Assembly: GCF_000714535.1 (NCBI RefSeq)
Contig: NZ_AUND01000003.1
Span: forward strand, 1 to 64,000
Direction: 5' to 3'
Source: Thioclava pacifica DSM 10166
GTDB taxonomy: Bacteria; Pseudomonadota; Alphaproteobacteria; Rhodobacterales; Rhodobacteraceae
Length of the DNA: 64,000 nucleotides
Shown: positions 16,701-23,463 of the stretch, piece after piece
Layout: each line of letters opens with the position of its first letter
Numbering within the stretch: the stretch's first letter is position 1
Translations under genes and position numbers: made by a program
Notes under the pieces: generated by a model
Database searches by the model: none
Told to the model about the DNA's origin: nothing
Seen by the model: the letters and a program-made list of their open reading frames with translations, nothing else

Positions 16701-18100
16701 TGCGCGTCTGACAGCAGGCCGTCGCGCAGGATGGTCGCCGGAAGCTTGGGGCGATAGCTCGGTTTCGGAGGTGCGACAGAGGCCATGGCCGCCGATTGCA
16801 CAAGCTTGGTCGGGTGCGCGGTCGCTGCGGGGATGTCGATCGCCTGCAGTCGGAAGGTCTCGTAGATCGCGTCGGACAGCCGTGCGGCGTCCTCGTCCTC
16901 GGCGGCGTCGCGGAGAGCGTAGTCCAGTTCCTCGGCCTCAATCGGTGTTTCGGGTTTCTCCGGTTGAGCCGCAGAGGTCGAGCGCGATCGGCTGGTGGTT
17001 GTGTATGTGGCGCGGGCAGGACTTCCCGGGAAGAAGGAAGAGTGGCCCAGACCCGCATTTACGGCCTGTTCCAGCTCGAGGCGCGGCGGAACCTCTGCAG
17101 TGATCCGGGACATCAGATGCGCCACGTCCGGGGACATCGGCTGGCGCAAGTCAGCGGTGATGCCGCCTGGCTCACCGCCGCGGCATTTATCGAAGACAGA
17201 AATCCGCGTCTCGAAGCTGGTGCCGTGCTTGGCGAAAGCGGCGCCCGACACCGCGCCGGAGAACACCAGACGCGCGGTCTCGGTCAGACGGCCGAAGGTC
17301 TCGGCCCAGGCAGGCGCATCCGGCGCGAAACCGGCTCCGGTGATGGCGACGAGCCGTCCGCCGGGGGCCAGACGCGCGAGGGCCGAGCGCAGATGCCGGG
17401 CCGTCGCCTCGGTCGACCGACCATCGACATTGGCTTGGGCCGAGAAGGGCGGGTTCATCAGGATGACGCTCGGGCTTGAGGAGGCGTCGAGATGATCATC
17501 GATCTGCGCGGCATCAAACCCCGTGACCGGTCGGCCCGGGAACAGCAAGCGAAGAAGGTCGGCGCGGGTGTCCGCCAACTCGTTCAGCGAAAGATTGCCG
17601 CCCGCAATCTCGGCAAGGATCGCCAGGAGCCCGGTCCCGGCAGACGGCTCGAGGACCATGTCCCGGGGCGTGATCTGTGCTGCCGCCACAGCCGCGAGCC
17701 CCATGGGCAAAGGCGTGCTGAATTGCTGAAATCGCTCCATCTCTTCCGACCGCCGGGTGTGCGTGGGCAAGAGGCCTGCCACCTTGGCGAGGATCGGCAA
17801 GAGCGCCGCAGGCGAGCCGGCACGCGCAAGCAGCGCCCGACCGAACTTTCGCAGAAAGAGGATCAGCGCCACCTCGCCCGCCTCATAGGCGAGCTTCCAG
17901 TCCCAGGCACCGGTCGCATCGGAACCGCCAAAGGCATGTTCCATCTCGCGGCGAAGGCGCAGCGCGTCGATCTGAAGCCCTTGCGCCAGATCGGGCTGCA
18001 GCGCTTCGGCAACAGCAACGATCGCAGGGGCAGGATTTGCTGCCAACGGGACAATGGGCGCAGGCAAGGACGCCTGCGCAACAGGGGCAAGATGGGTCAT
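13706..18100 (-). CDS. Methyltransferase plus Strawberry-notch helicase, DarB-like
   Basis: The protein has 1464 aa. Residues about 120-300 form an N6-adenine-type methyltransferase: SAM motif EPSAGTG (151-157) and catalytic NPPF (216-219). Residues about 450-1100 form a Strawberry-notch-type superfamily 2 helicase: Walker A GDGTGAGKG (515-523), DESH box (624-627), and GLGRTNRTNQ as the helicase motif VI region. The C-terminal domain is typical of bacterial SNO proteins. Phage P1 DarB has the same combination and protects entering DNA from restriction, so an anti-restriction role during conjugation is a reasonable inference, not shown here. The gene is followed 3 bp later by the Toprim protein and is preceded by a leader shared with the gene at 21679-22170. 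Confidence 0.85.
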   Translation of the reverse strand: MTHLAPVAQASLPAPIVPLAANPAPAIVAVAEALQPDLAQGLQIDALRLRREMEHAFGGSDATGAWDWKLAYEAGEVALILFLRKFGRALLARAGSPAALLPILAKVAGLLPTHTRRSEEMERFQQFSTPLPMGLAAVAAAQITPRDMVLEPSAGTGLLAILAEIAGGNLSLNELADTRADLLRLLFPGRPVTGFDAAQIDDHLDASSSPSVILMNPPFSAQANVDGRSTEATARHLRSALARLAPGGRLVAITGAGFAPDAPAWAETFGRLTETARLVFSGAVSGAAFAKHGTSFETRISVFDKCRGGEPGGITADLRQPMSPDVAHLMSRITAEVPPRLELEQAVNAGLGHSSFFPGSPARATYTTTSRSRSTSAAQPEKPETPIEAEELDYALRDAAEDEDAARLSDAIYETFRLQAIDIPAATAHPTKLVQSAAMASVAPPKPSYRPKLPATILRDGLLSDAQLETVIYAGEAHGAHLAGSWTVDETGDMVSAAPENAADAVRFRRGFFLGDGTGAGKGRQSAGILLDNWARGRRKALWISKSDKLLEDAQRDWSALGQERLLVTPLSRFAQGRDIPLTEGILFTTYATLRSEERGAKKSRVDQIVDWLGADFDGVILFDESHAMANAAGGKGERGDTMASQQGRAGLRLQHKLPNARVVYVSATGATTVHNLAYAQRLGLWGGEDFPFQTRSEFVEAIEAGGVAAMEVLARDLRALGLYTARSLSYDGVEYEMLEHALSLEQRGIYDAYAGAFAIIHNNLTAALEAANISGAADGPSGSGTLNRQAKSAARSAFESAKQRFFGHLLTSMKTPTLIASIEADLAAGHAAVIQIVSTGEALMERRLSEIPTEEWNDIRCDITPREYVLDYLAHSFPVQLYEPFTDSEGNLSSRPVVRDGQPVECREAVRRRDALIEKLASLPPVPGALDQIVQRFGTDLVAEVTGRSRRIVRKGERHSARLVVENRAGAANLVETQAFMDDQKRILIFSDAGGTGRSYHADLGAKNQRLRVHYLLEPGWKADAAIQGLGRTNRTNQAQPPLFRPVATDVKAEKRFLSTIARRLDTLGAITRGQRQTGGQGLFRPEDNLESPYARDALRQLYRRIYRGDLAGCSLGAFEDATGLSLTDDNGLKDDLPPITTFLNRLLALTIDMQAVLFAGFEELLDQRIEGAIAAGVYDLGLETLRAESFRVTDARDIYTHPGSGAETQLLTIAEKRRNTPTSLADALDWLDDPQARLLVNSRSGRAAVQVPATSLMLDDGTIEPRLRLIRPLDVSTVPARIMEDTHWLEADRAAFSAAWAAELAEVPEFSETTLHIVAGLLLPIWKQLPQDETRVYRLQTDDGQRIIGRRVSPAWVATTLAKDAPKLSATQVHALILEGKTVVRLAEGMELHRSRVMGVNRIELSGFLDAAKDRLKADGFFSEIISWKLRLFCSTGADGVAILDRLLARCPVASLHDRGGC

Positions 18101-18129
18101 CGGGAAACTCCGGAATGAAGGACAGGATC
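18101..18129 (-). promoter_or_regulatory. Repeated 5' leader, family 2, copy 1
   Basis: The minus-strand sequence next to the start codon of the DarB-like gene (GATCCTGTCCTTCATTCCGG then AGTTTCC) is closely matched by the leader at 22171-22199, at about 25 of 29 positions. The shared CGGAGTTTCC holds the ribosome site. Further upstream, GATCAGG (around 18161) and CCTGATC (around 18127) can pair around a GAGAGAGGG loop. Confidence 0.55.
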
Positions 18130-18277
18130 AGGCCCGGACACCCTCTCTCGGGCAGCCTCGGACCTGATCTTTCCCGGCCCCTCTCTCCCTCTCGCACCAA
18201 GGTGTTCCCGACGCTTGGCTTGATTTTGTTCTTGTTATGTTCTACTTTCAGAGCCAAGTCAGAAAGGGGGTTCCACC

Positions 18278-18574
18278 ATGGAAAGCACCAAGCACGCCCT
18301 GCCCGTAACGCCCAAGCAGATTGCCTATGCGCGGTCGCTCGCCCTGCGCAACCGGACGCTCCTGCCCTGGGAGGTTCAGCAAGACCGGCGATCTTTGAGC
18401 GCCTGGATCGAGGCTCAGGCCCAGCTGAAACCGGTATCGGACATGGACCGGCTGCCCACGTCCAAGCAGGTGGCCTTCGCTGAGAAACTCGCCCGGATCA
18501 AAAGGCGCGCCGTTCCGGACGAATGCTTCCGCGACAAGGGGCTCATGTCGAAGTGGATCGACGGGAATAAGTGA
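18278..18574 (+). CDS. Small protein with two topoisomerase-III-tail-like repeats
   Basis: The 98-aa protein is an internal duplication. Residues about 9-45 (PVTPKQIAYARSLALRNR ... LSAWIEAQ) and 58-95 (LPTSKQVAFAEKLARIKRR ... MSKWIDGN) share P-T-x-KQ-x-A-FA-x-x-LA and a closing WI. The same 40-residue unit occurs at the C-terminus of plasmid-encoded topoisomerase III and related proteins. It may bind single-stranded DNA, but that is inference. It has a strong ribosome site (AAAGGGGG) and lies divergent from the DarB-like gene, with an AT-rich stretch at 18220-18250 that should hold its promoter. Confidence 0.7.
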   Translation: MESTKHALPVTPKQIAYARSLALRNRTLLPWEVQQDRRSLSAWIEAQAQLKPVSDMDRLPTSKQVAFAEKLARIKRRAVPDECFRDKGLMSKWIDGNK

Positions 18575-18793
18575 CGGGTGTCAGCTGGCGGATGACTTGT
18601 CGGCGCAAGAATCCACCAGAGTTTCCCTCCGCCTACGAAACGCTGCTCGTAGTGCGTCGGTCGGTGGGGGCGGACAGTCCAACGCCTCAAAGAACGGCTG
18701 ATGGTCACATGGCTTCAAGTTCGTGACGTCCGCGCTGTTGTCGTTTGCCTGTTTCATTTCTTCGCCCCCCCAAGGCGCATGCGCTGTAACTTG

Positions 18794-19495
18794 TCAGCCG
18801 ACGGCCGCAATCGAGTAGTGCGGTGTCCCATCCCACACAAGATCCCAAGACGCGCCCGGACGAACGTTCTGAATTGCGTGGGGCTCGAAGCAGACCAGGC
18901 AATTCCCGCCCGGTGCAGGAGCCCGGACCGAAGGGTAAATCAGGCCCTTGGATCCGCCCCGACGCAGATGCTGTGCCAGGCTTTGGCCCTCGGGATACCC
19001 GACAGCCGGATCCGGATGCAGCGCCGGATGACCTGCCTCATCGGTCATGTCGTTGAAGACGCCGATGAAGTCGGCCAGCAGTTCCACATAGCGGGCGCTG
19101 TCATGGAAGCTGCCGGTAAAGCCGAGTTCGCGCGTGCGGTGCCAGGCCACTTCGCTGACAGAAACCATCACATCCCATGCGCAGTACCACGCGCCGCGCT
19201 CCTCGGCGTTGAAGCGGTTTCCGCCGGCGCGGGTGTAAGTGAAGGCTGCGTTGACGTGACTGTCCCCATAGATGCGCAGATCGCGGCTGCGGCGTTGCCA
19301 AGCGAGTTCGCGCGGGTCCAGATGCGGGTTGCGCCCGCGTTCGGCCTGTAGACGTCCACTGGTCATGCCCTCGATCTCTGCCAAGATCTCCATCTCGTCA
19401 TCGGTATCGACGAGACCGCGCAACGATGGTGGCTTGTGGTAGGTGGCGGGCAGGAGACGAACGAGACCGCGATCGGAAATCTCGGTCTTCTTCAT
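18794..19495 (-). CDS. RES-domain toxin (second module)
   Basis: The protein has 233 aa, the longer class of RES toxins. Visible signatures are YGDSHVNAAFTYTRAGGNRF (the conserved Arg region), WYCAWDVMVSVSEVAWHRTR (Glu region) and GLIYPSVRAPAPGGNCLVCF (the Ser region with the RxPGG turn). The family degrades NAD+. Its start codon overlaps the antitoxin stop (ATGA), so the two are translationally coupled. It is closer to the chromosomal RES type than the short one at 8.7-9.3 kb. Confidence 0.87.
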   Translation of the reverse strand: MKKTEISDRGLVRLLPATYHKPPSLRGLVDTDDEMEILAEIEGMTSGRLQAERGRNPHLDPRELAWQRRSRDLRIYGDSHVNAAFTYTRAGGNRFNAEERGAWYCAWDVMVSVSEVAWHRTRELGFTGSFHDSARYVELLADFIGVFNDMTDEAGHPALHPDPAVGYPEGQSLAQHLRRGGSKGLIYPSVRAPAPGGNCLVCFEPHAIQNVRPGASWDLVWDGTPHYSIAAVG

Positions 19496-19881
19496 GCCCC
19501 ACCACGCAACGCATCAAGATAGGTCCGAACCGCGAGGATCTGCGGCAACCCCCCGTCGATGGCGGTGTCGACTGGTCGGCTTCCACCAAAGAGCGGCCCC
19601 TTGTTCGGTCGGGTGAACCAGCTTTTTGCCAGAGGCTCCGAGAAGTAGAGTTCGAGCGACTTGAAGATGCCAATTACAGCGCTGAGCCGCAGCAGCTGGT
19701 CCTTGGTGAGCTCTCCGGCGAAATCCGGCTTCTTGGCGCGCTTCCACGTGCTCTCTGACATGTCGGCAAGGCCAGCCGCTTCCTTGAGACTGAGACCCCA
19801 AGCATCGGCCACGCGTGCATAAGCTTTCAACGCGACGGCGTTGATCTGTGCGGGTTCCCGGATTTTCTCTGCAACGTGCAT
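19492..19881 (-). CDS. Xre/MbcA/ParS-type antitoxin (second module)
   Basis: The 129-aa protein has an HTH-like N-terminus (LSLKEAAGLADMSESTWKRA) and a C-terminal toxin-binding domain with KSWFTRPNKGPLFGG and RPVDTAIDGGLPQ, the hallmark of the MbcA/ParS/Xre family. I place the start at 19881 (MHVAEKI) because GGAGG lies 5 bases upstream; a frame to 19953 would run through the promoter. It overlaps the toxin by 4 bp. The palindrome in its promoter is the likely binding site for its own HTH. Confidence 0.85.
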   Translation of the reverse strand: MHVAEKIREPAQINAVALKAYARVADAWGLSLKEAAGLADMSESTWKRAKKPDFAGELTKDQLLRLSAVIGIFKSLELYFSEPLAKSWFTRPNKGPLFGGSRPVDTAIDGGLPQILAVRTYLDALRGGA

Positions 19882-19900
19882 GGCGTCCTCCATTGACTTC

Positions 19901-19928
19901 AATATAGTCCATATGGACTTACTGTAAA
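19901..19928 (-). promoter_or_regulatory. Promoter with palindromic operator, second RES/Xre module
   Basis: On the minus strand TTTACA (19928-19923) and TATATT (19906-19901) are 16 bp apart. The spacer carries the perfect 14-bp palindrome AGTCCATATGGACT (19906-19919), which touches the -10. This is the expected layout for autorepression by an Xre-type antitoxin. Its sequence is unrelated to the operator of the first module. Confidence 0.75.
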
Positions 19929-19958
19929 GATCAAATGAACCTTGCGCTTTCATCTCTG

Positions 19959-20603
19959 TTACCCGAACCGCCGCCCTCCTTCCGTGAACGTATACGCGTT
20001 GACGATGATCTCTTCCTCGATGGCCTCGTCCGAGGTGAGGTGTTCGTATTCGGCCTCAAGCTGGCGGTAAAGCCAGCGGGCCAAATCCCGCAGCGCCTCG
20101 GTCACGACATCTTCCCCGTCCTCGGTCGGTGGCTGCCAGGCCGGGCTGTCGCGCGTGACGTCGATCGACATGGAATATTCGTTGTAATAGCGGCCACGGT
20201 GGCTGGCCTCGGCGGCGAGCTGGTAGAAGTTCCGCCGCTGGATGGCCTGCAGCCGGTCGGCGATGCCGTGCAGCGTCGCGTCCGTGGGCGCGTAGTCCCG
20301 AATGCGCGCGGCCGCACCCTTGGAGTGGGACCAATAGCCCTCGTAGCAGGCACCGTCACCCTGGCTCCAGAAGCCGGAGAACCAGATGCTGGGCTTGGCC
20401 CGCGTCCCGCCACCCATCAGGCGGACGGGGGTGGTTTTCAGACGGATACCGAGGATCTCACAGACCCGATCGAAATCCTCGTATACCGCGTCCCACCAGT
20501 CGTCGTGGGCCCCGAGCTCCCGATACCAGCTGCGCGCCTTTTCCTTGGCGGCCTCCGAGAGCTCGGGGAACTGGTAGACAGTGGTGCAGATGATCTCAGG
20601 CAT
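19959..20603 (-). CDS. Conserved plasmid protein, unknown function (214 aa)
   Basis: It begins MPEIICTTVYQFPELSEAAK and carries several aromatic motifs (WYRELGAHDDWWDAVYEDF, FSGFWSQGDGACYEGYW). It has no membrane segment. This looks like a conserved family of alphaproteobacterial plasmids and prophages, but I cannot name a domain. Its start overlaps the end of the next upstream gene by 8 bp, so it is the last gene of a co-transcribed pair. Confidence 0.7.
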   Translation of the reverse strand: MPEIICTTVYQFPELSEAAKEKARSWYRELGAHDDWWDAVYEDFDRVCEILGIRLKTTPVRLMGGGTRAKPSIWFSGFWSQGDGACYEGYWSHSKGAAARIRDYAPTDATLHGIADRLQAIQRRNFYQLAAEASHRGRYYNEYSMSIDVTRDSPAWQPPTEDGEDVVTEALRDLARWLYRQLEAEYEHLTSDEAIEEEIIVNAYTFTEGGRRFG

Positions 20604-21015
20604 CGACGTCCTCCCCGTTCAGCGTCACGACCAACCATTCTTGCGTGCTGGACCAGCCGATGGATTTACGAGCGCCGAGATCGATGGCATGCGCACCGCC
20701 GCCAAAGGCGTCGAGCCGCGGCCGGGAGCAGGTCAGAGCATACTGGAACCCCCAAAGGCCGGTGAGGTCGAGGTCTTCGGCGAGCCGCAAGACGAAGCGG
20801 ATGACGGCTTCGACATCGCCGTGTTCGTCGTCATGGATCCAGAGGCTGCTGCCCTCGGGGGCATCCTGGTGCACGAGATCAAAGCCAGCGACATCTGGGT
20901 CGTCAGCGTCCTGATCCGCAGCGCGAAGTTTCTGAAACAGCGCGAGCGCGCGGGCGGCCTTGTCGGGGCTGCCGACGTCGATCAGGCATGAGAAATGGAT
21001 GAAGTAATCCGCCAT
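20596..21015 (-). CDS. Conserved plasmid protein, unknown function (139 aa)
   Basis: The start at 21015 (MADYFIHF) has AGGAGG 7 bases upstream; a frame extending to 21264 has no such support. The sequence alternates beta strands and helices with many acidic residues (SLWIHDDEHGDVEAVIRFV) and ends in a strand-rich tail. No catalytic motif is visible. The overlap with the following gene argues for joint translation and a shared task. Confidence 0.68.
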   Translation of the reverse strand: MADYFIHFSCLIDVGSPDKAARALALFQKLRAADQDADDPDVAGFDLVHQDAPEGSSLWIHDDEHGDVEAVIRFVLRLAEDLDLTGLWGFQYALTCSRPRLDAFGGGAHAIDLGARKSIGWSSTQEWLVVTLNGEDVDA

Positions 21016-21039
21016 GGGGACCCTCCTGAATGGGGAAGA

Positions 21040-21057
21040 CCCGGCCAGGAGGCCGGG
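21040..21057 (-). terminator. Hairpin CCCGGCC / GGCCGGG
   Basis: Perfect 7-bp GC arms surround AGGA in the gap after the 65-aa gene on the minus strand. No U tract follows, so termination may be weak or the hairpin may act on the mRNA of the next gene. Confidence 0.4.
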
Positions 21058-21091
21058 CGATCGATTGGGATGAAGGGGTGTTTGGGAACGA

Positions 21092-21289
21092 TCAGCCGGT
21101 CGGCGTGTCGCCCGCCGCCTGTCGTGCGGCGTGAGCGCAGAGCATCTGCCGGTAGAAGCGCTTGCGCGCCAGCCGGAGGCCGCAAACAGCGCGCGTGTCG
21201 GGGTGTAGCGCCCGGACCGCCGCGCGAACCACTGCCAGTCGCGAAGCGGTCGGCGGCAAGCCAAGACGTCGATAAGTGGGATCGGTCAT
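21092..21289 (-). CDS. 65-aa protein resembling a degenerate J-domain
   Basis: The sequence opens YRRLGLPPTASRLAVVRAAV and continues RALHPDTRAV. Spacing and motif (Y-x-x-LG near the start, then HPD) match the core of DnaJ J-domains, where HPD stimulates DnaK. The protein is shorter than a full J-domain and its last helices are unlike the family, so this may be a mimic or a chance likeness. It starts 2 bp from the end of the next upstream gene. Confidence 0.55.
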   Translation of the reverse strand: MTDPTYRRLGLPPTASRLAVVRAAVRALHPDTRAVCGLRLARKRFYRQMLCAHAARQAAGDTPTG

Positions 21290-21290
21290 G

Positions 21291-21668
21291 TCACATGACC
21301 TCGACCACGGGGGAGACGAGATGCGGATCGACCTGTGCCTCGATCCGTTCGGTCCGACCCATCCAAGGCTCGGGCCGAATGGCCTTCACCCAATCGGCGA
21401 AGCTTGGGATGAAGCCGAGGTCCTCCTTAACATGCTGCTCGCCGACCCAGCGGGTCGGGATGATGCGTCCGGTGGAGAGCGTAAGCGTCGGACCAAAGAT
21501 TGTCTCGGCCATGAAGATGCCCTCGGCATGGTGGCGCAACGCCCGGTGCCGAAAATCGGCTGTGATCTCCTTGCTCTGGTCGAACCAGGAATGCACGGCG
21601 AGGTAATCCTCGACCGTGCCGCCCCATTTCTTCACCGAGGACAGGGCGTGGTGATAGGGATGTGCCAT
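21291..21668 (-). CDS. DUF6915-like plasmid protein
   Basis: The 125-aa protein starts MAHPYHHALSSVKKWGG and contains HSWFDQSKEITADFRHRALRH, FGPTLTLSTGR and FIPSFADWVKAIRPEPWMG. I recognise this as a conserved family of unknown function common on alphaproteobacterial plasmids. The many His residues (HPYHHA, DFRHRALRHHAEG) hint at metal binding, but this is inference. The start is at 21668; the longer frame upstream is a shadow of the next gene. Confidence 0.7.
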   Translation of the reverse strand: MAHPYHHALSSVKKWGGTVEDYLAVHSWFDQSKEITADFRHRALRHHAEGIFMAETIFGPTLTLSTGRIIPTRWVGEQHVKEDLGFIPSFADWVKAIRPEPWMGRTERIEAQVDPHLVSPVVEVM

Positions 21669-21678
21669 CGCCGCCCCC

Positions 21679-22170
21679 TCAGAAATCGTGTGTGTAGAGT
21701 TCGGACGAGGTGAAGCGCTCGTTGAACTCGAGGTGGATGGTGCGAGCGCTCGCGTCGAAGCAGAATTCGCCGTAGGCCCCGTCGTTGTTTTCCCAACCGC
21801 CATGGGTGTCGGAGAGCAAGTCGTAGGCCAGTTGCTCCACGACATCTTCGAGCGAAAGCGCCCGCATCTCGACCTCCGGATCGTCCCAGGTCAATGCGGC
21901 ATAGGCGATCTGGGTCTTGGGGAAAGTGACTTCGGCGTCGCCAGCGTAGGCTGCGATGCTTTCAACCTGGCCGCTATCGCCATAGCCGTCAAAGCTCACG
22001 GTCACATGGGTGATGCCCGCGGCAGTCAGGCCATCGAAGAGGCGCTCCTTGTTGGCCGGACGCAAAGCTGCGATGCGCGCGTCACGCTCGGACTGCCGAG
22101 CCAGCACGGCGGCGAAATCAATCTTGGAGGGCGCCATCGGCGCGACCAGGGTGGGTTCGATCTTGGACAT
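21679..22170 (-). CDS. DUF6878-like plasmid protein
   Basis: The 163-aa protein contains ITHVTVSFDGYGDSGQVESI and THGGWENNDGAYGEFCFD, the conserved blocks of this family of unknown function. It probably folds as an alpha/beta domain. The start at 22170 follows CGGAG in a leader that is shared with the DarB-like gene (family 2). It heads a four- or five-gene run (22170 down to about 20 kb) of small proteins that often travel together on such plasmids. Confidence 0.72.
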   Translation of the reverse strand: MSKIEPTLVAPMAPSKIDFAAVLARQSERDARIAALRPANKERLFDGLTAAGITHVTVSFDGYGDSGQVESIAAYAGDAEVTFPKTQIAYAALTWDDPEVEMRALSLEDVVEQLAYDLLSDTHGGWENNDGAYGEFCFDASARTIHLEFNERFTSSELYTHDF

Positions 22171-22199
22171 TGGAAACTCCGAAATGAGGGAAAGGATCT
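22171..22199 (-). promoter_or_regulatory. Repeated 5' leader, family 2, copy 2
   Basis: The sequence directly upstream of the start codon (minus strand, ending CATTTCGGAGTTTCCA) matches that upstream of the DarB-like gene over about 29 bases. Just beyond it a hairpin CGAGG-GAGAG-CCTCG lies near 22212-22226, with a GAGAG loop similar to the other copy. Confidence 0.55.
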
Positions 22200-22267
22200 G
22201 AACCCCGAGGCTCTCCCTCGTCCTCCTAGGCTCACATCCTCCCCTGCCCTTCTCTGACTCTCGGGCG

Positions 22268-22786
22268 TCACGCCGCGATCTGCAGTGCGCGAGACGCGAA
22301 GACACGCCAGAGCGGATCGACAAGACGGGCATCGAGAACGTCGGCGTGGTGCCGCAGCCGTCGCGCGAGGCCATGTTCATGCCACTCGGCCGCTCGTATG
22401 GCATGCGCGCGGGTCTGGCTGGCCTCGGAGACGACGGCGCGGGCCTCGGCGGCATTTGCGACAGGATGGCACCAGGCCATTGCGCCATCGCTGGCGGCTC
22501 CAGCCAGAACGAGGCGGTCCTCTCGATCGAGGATTGCCAGGATACGCGGCGCATCCTCAGGGACGAAATCCTCCGCTTGATCGATCGCGCTCTGCATGGC
22601 CTCGGCCAGCGTGGCGAAACGGTCCAGAATCTCGGGACGTGCCTGCCCAGACATGAGGCCCGCAGGCGCGCGGCACGCTTCCGTGAGTGCGAAGGGCAGG
22701 CTCGAGTCTACAACGGCAGTCGGGAAGCTCGGCGGCAAACCTGCTTGCTGCGTTGCCGGCGGAGTTTGGGAGGGAAGATCAAACAT
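22268..22786 (-). CDS. Hypothetical plasmid protein with repeated leader
   Basis: The 172-aa protein starts MFDLPSQTPPATQQAG. The N-terminal 35 residues are Pro/Ser-rich and the rest is helical (EILDRFATLAEAMQSAIDQA; RAVVSEASQTRAHAIRAAEW). There is no known domain. The start at 22786 is 12 nt downstream of the conserved leader hairpin (family 1, copy 3), whereas a frame to 22816 would run through the hairpin, so 22786 is preferred. Confidence 0.65.
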   Translation of the reverse strand: MFDLPSQTPPATQQAGLPPSFPTAVVDSSLPFALTEACRAPAGLMSGQARPEILDRFATLAEAMQSAIDQAEDFVPEDAPRILAILDREDRLVLAGAASDGAMAWCHPVANAAEARAVVSEASQTRAHAIRAAEWHEHGLARRLRHHADVLDARLVDPLWRVFASRALQIAA

Positions 22787-22798
22787 GCGAATATCTCC

Positions 22799-22836
22799 GA
22801 CGGTGCGGGAAGCCACTCTCCCCGCTACAAACCGTC
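22799..22836 (-). promoter_or_regulatory. Structured 5' leader, family 1, copy 3
   Basis: Minus strand: GACGG (22836-22832), nine bases, then the core GGGAGAGTGGCTTCCC (22822-22807) and CCGTC (22803-22799). The ends pair and the core folds as GGGAG-AGUGG-CUUCC. The stem ends 12 nt before the ATG, next to the ribosome site GGAGA. See the copies at 24678 and 32348. Confidence 0.65.
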
Positions 22837-22897
22837 AAAGACCGAACCGCCGCCCTCTTCCTCGAAAGGGGCGACGGCTGCAGATCCGAAAGGCGCG

Positions 22898-23338
22898 TCA
22901 GAGCTTGGCCAGGGCCCGCAGGCTCAGTTCTGTCCCGGCGCCGACGATGATGTGGTCGTGGAGCGTCAGGCCGAGATACTTGCAGCCCTTCTGGATCTCC
23001 TTGGTCATGCTGAGATCGGCCTCCGACGGTGTCGGATCGCCCGACGGGTGGTTGTGGATCAGGATCAGAGCGCTGGCGTTCAGCATCAGAGCCCGTTTGA
23101 TCACCTCACGCGGATAGACCGGGACATGGTCGACCGTGCCGATCGACAAGAGCTCATCGGCGATGATGCGGTTCTTGCGGTCGAGATAGAGAACGTGGAA
23201 CCGCTCGATCGGCCCGCGCACCGTCAGCGCACAATAGTCCATCAGCGCTTGCCAGCTGCCGATGACCGGGTTCTGGCTGAGGTAGCGGCCGAGGATGTCG
23301 CGGGCCTCGAGGATGACAGTTTGTTCCTGGGGGGTCAT
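22898..23338 (-). CDS. radC: RadC-like JAB/MPN domain protein
   Basis: The 146-aa protein has the JAMM metal site HNHPSGDPTPSEAD (about 95-108), preceded by REVIKRALMLNASALILI. It lacks the helix-hairpin-helix N-terminus of chromosomal RadC. Short RadC proteins are typical of plasmids, prophages and genomic islands. They have the fold of metal-dependent isopeptidases, but their substrate is unknown. It lies between two genes that carry the family 1 leader and has none itself. Confidence 0.85.
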   Translation of the reverse strand: MTPQEQTVILEARDILGRYLSQNPVIGSWQALMDYCALTVRGPIERFHVLYLDRKNRIIADELLSIGTVDHVPVYPREVIKRALMLNASALILIHNHPSGDPTPSEADLSMTKEIQKGCKYLGLTLHDHIIVGAGTELSLRALAKL

Positions 23339-23414
23339 GGGGGTCTCGCTGAATTGCGCACACCGAAGCCCCCTGCCCTCTCGGGGCGGGGCCAGTGGCG
23401 TGCATGTGGAAGAG

Positions 23415-23447
23415 AAAAACGCGACCGCCGCGGGTGCAGGCGGTCGC
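23415..23447 (-). terminator. Rho-independent terminator after the DUF932 gene
   Basis: On the minus strand GCGACCGCC (23447-23439) pairs with GGCGGTCGC (23429-23421) and is followed by GTTTTT. It lies 17 bp after the DUF932 stop codon and separates that gene from radC. Confidence 0.8.
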
Positions 23448-23463
23448 TGTGCCGGGCTTCGCG

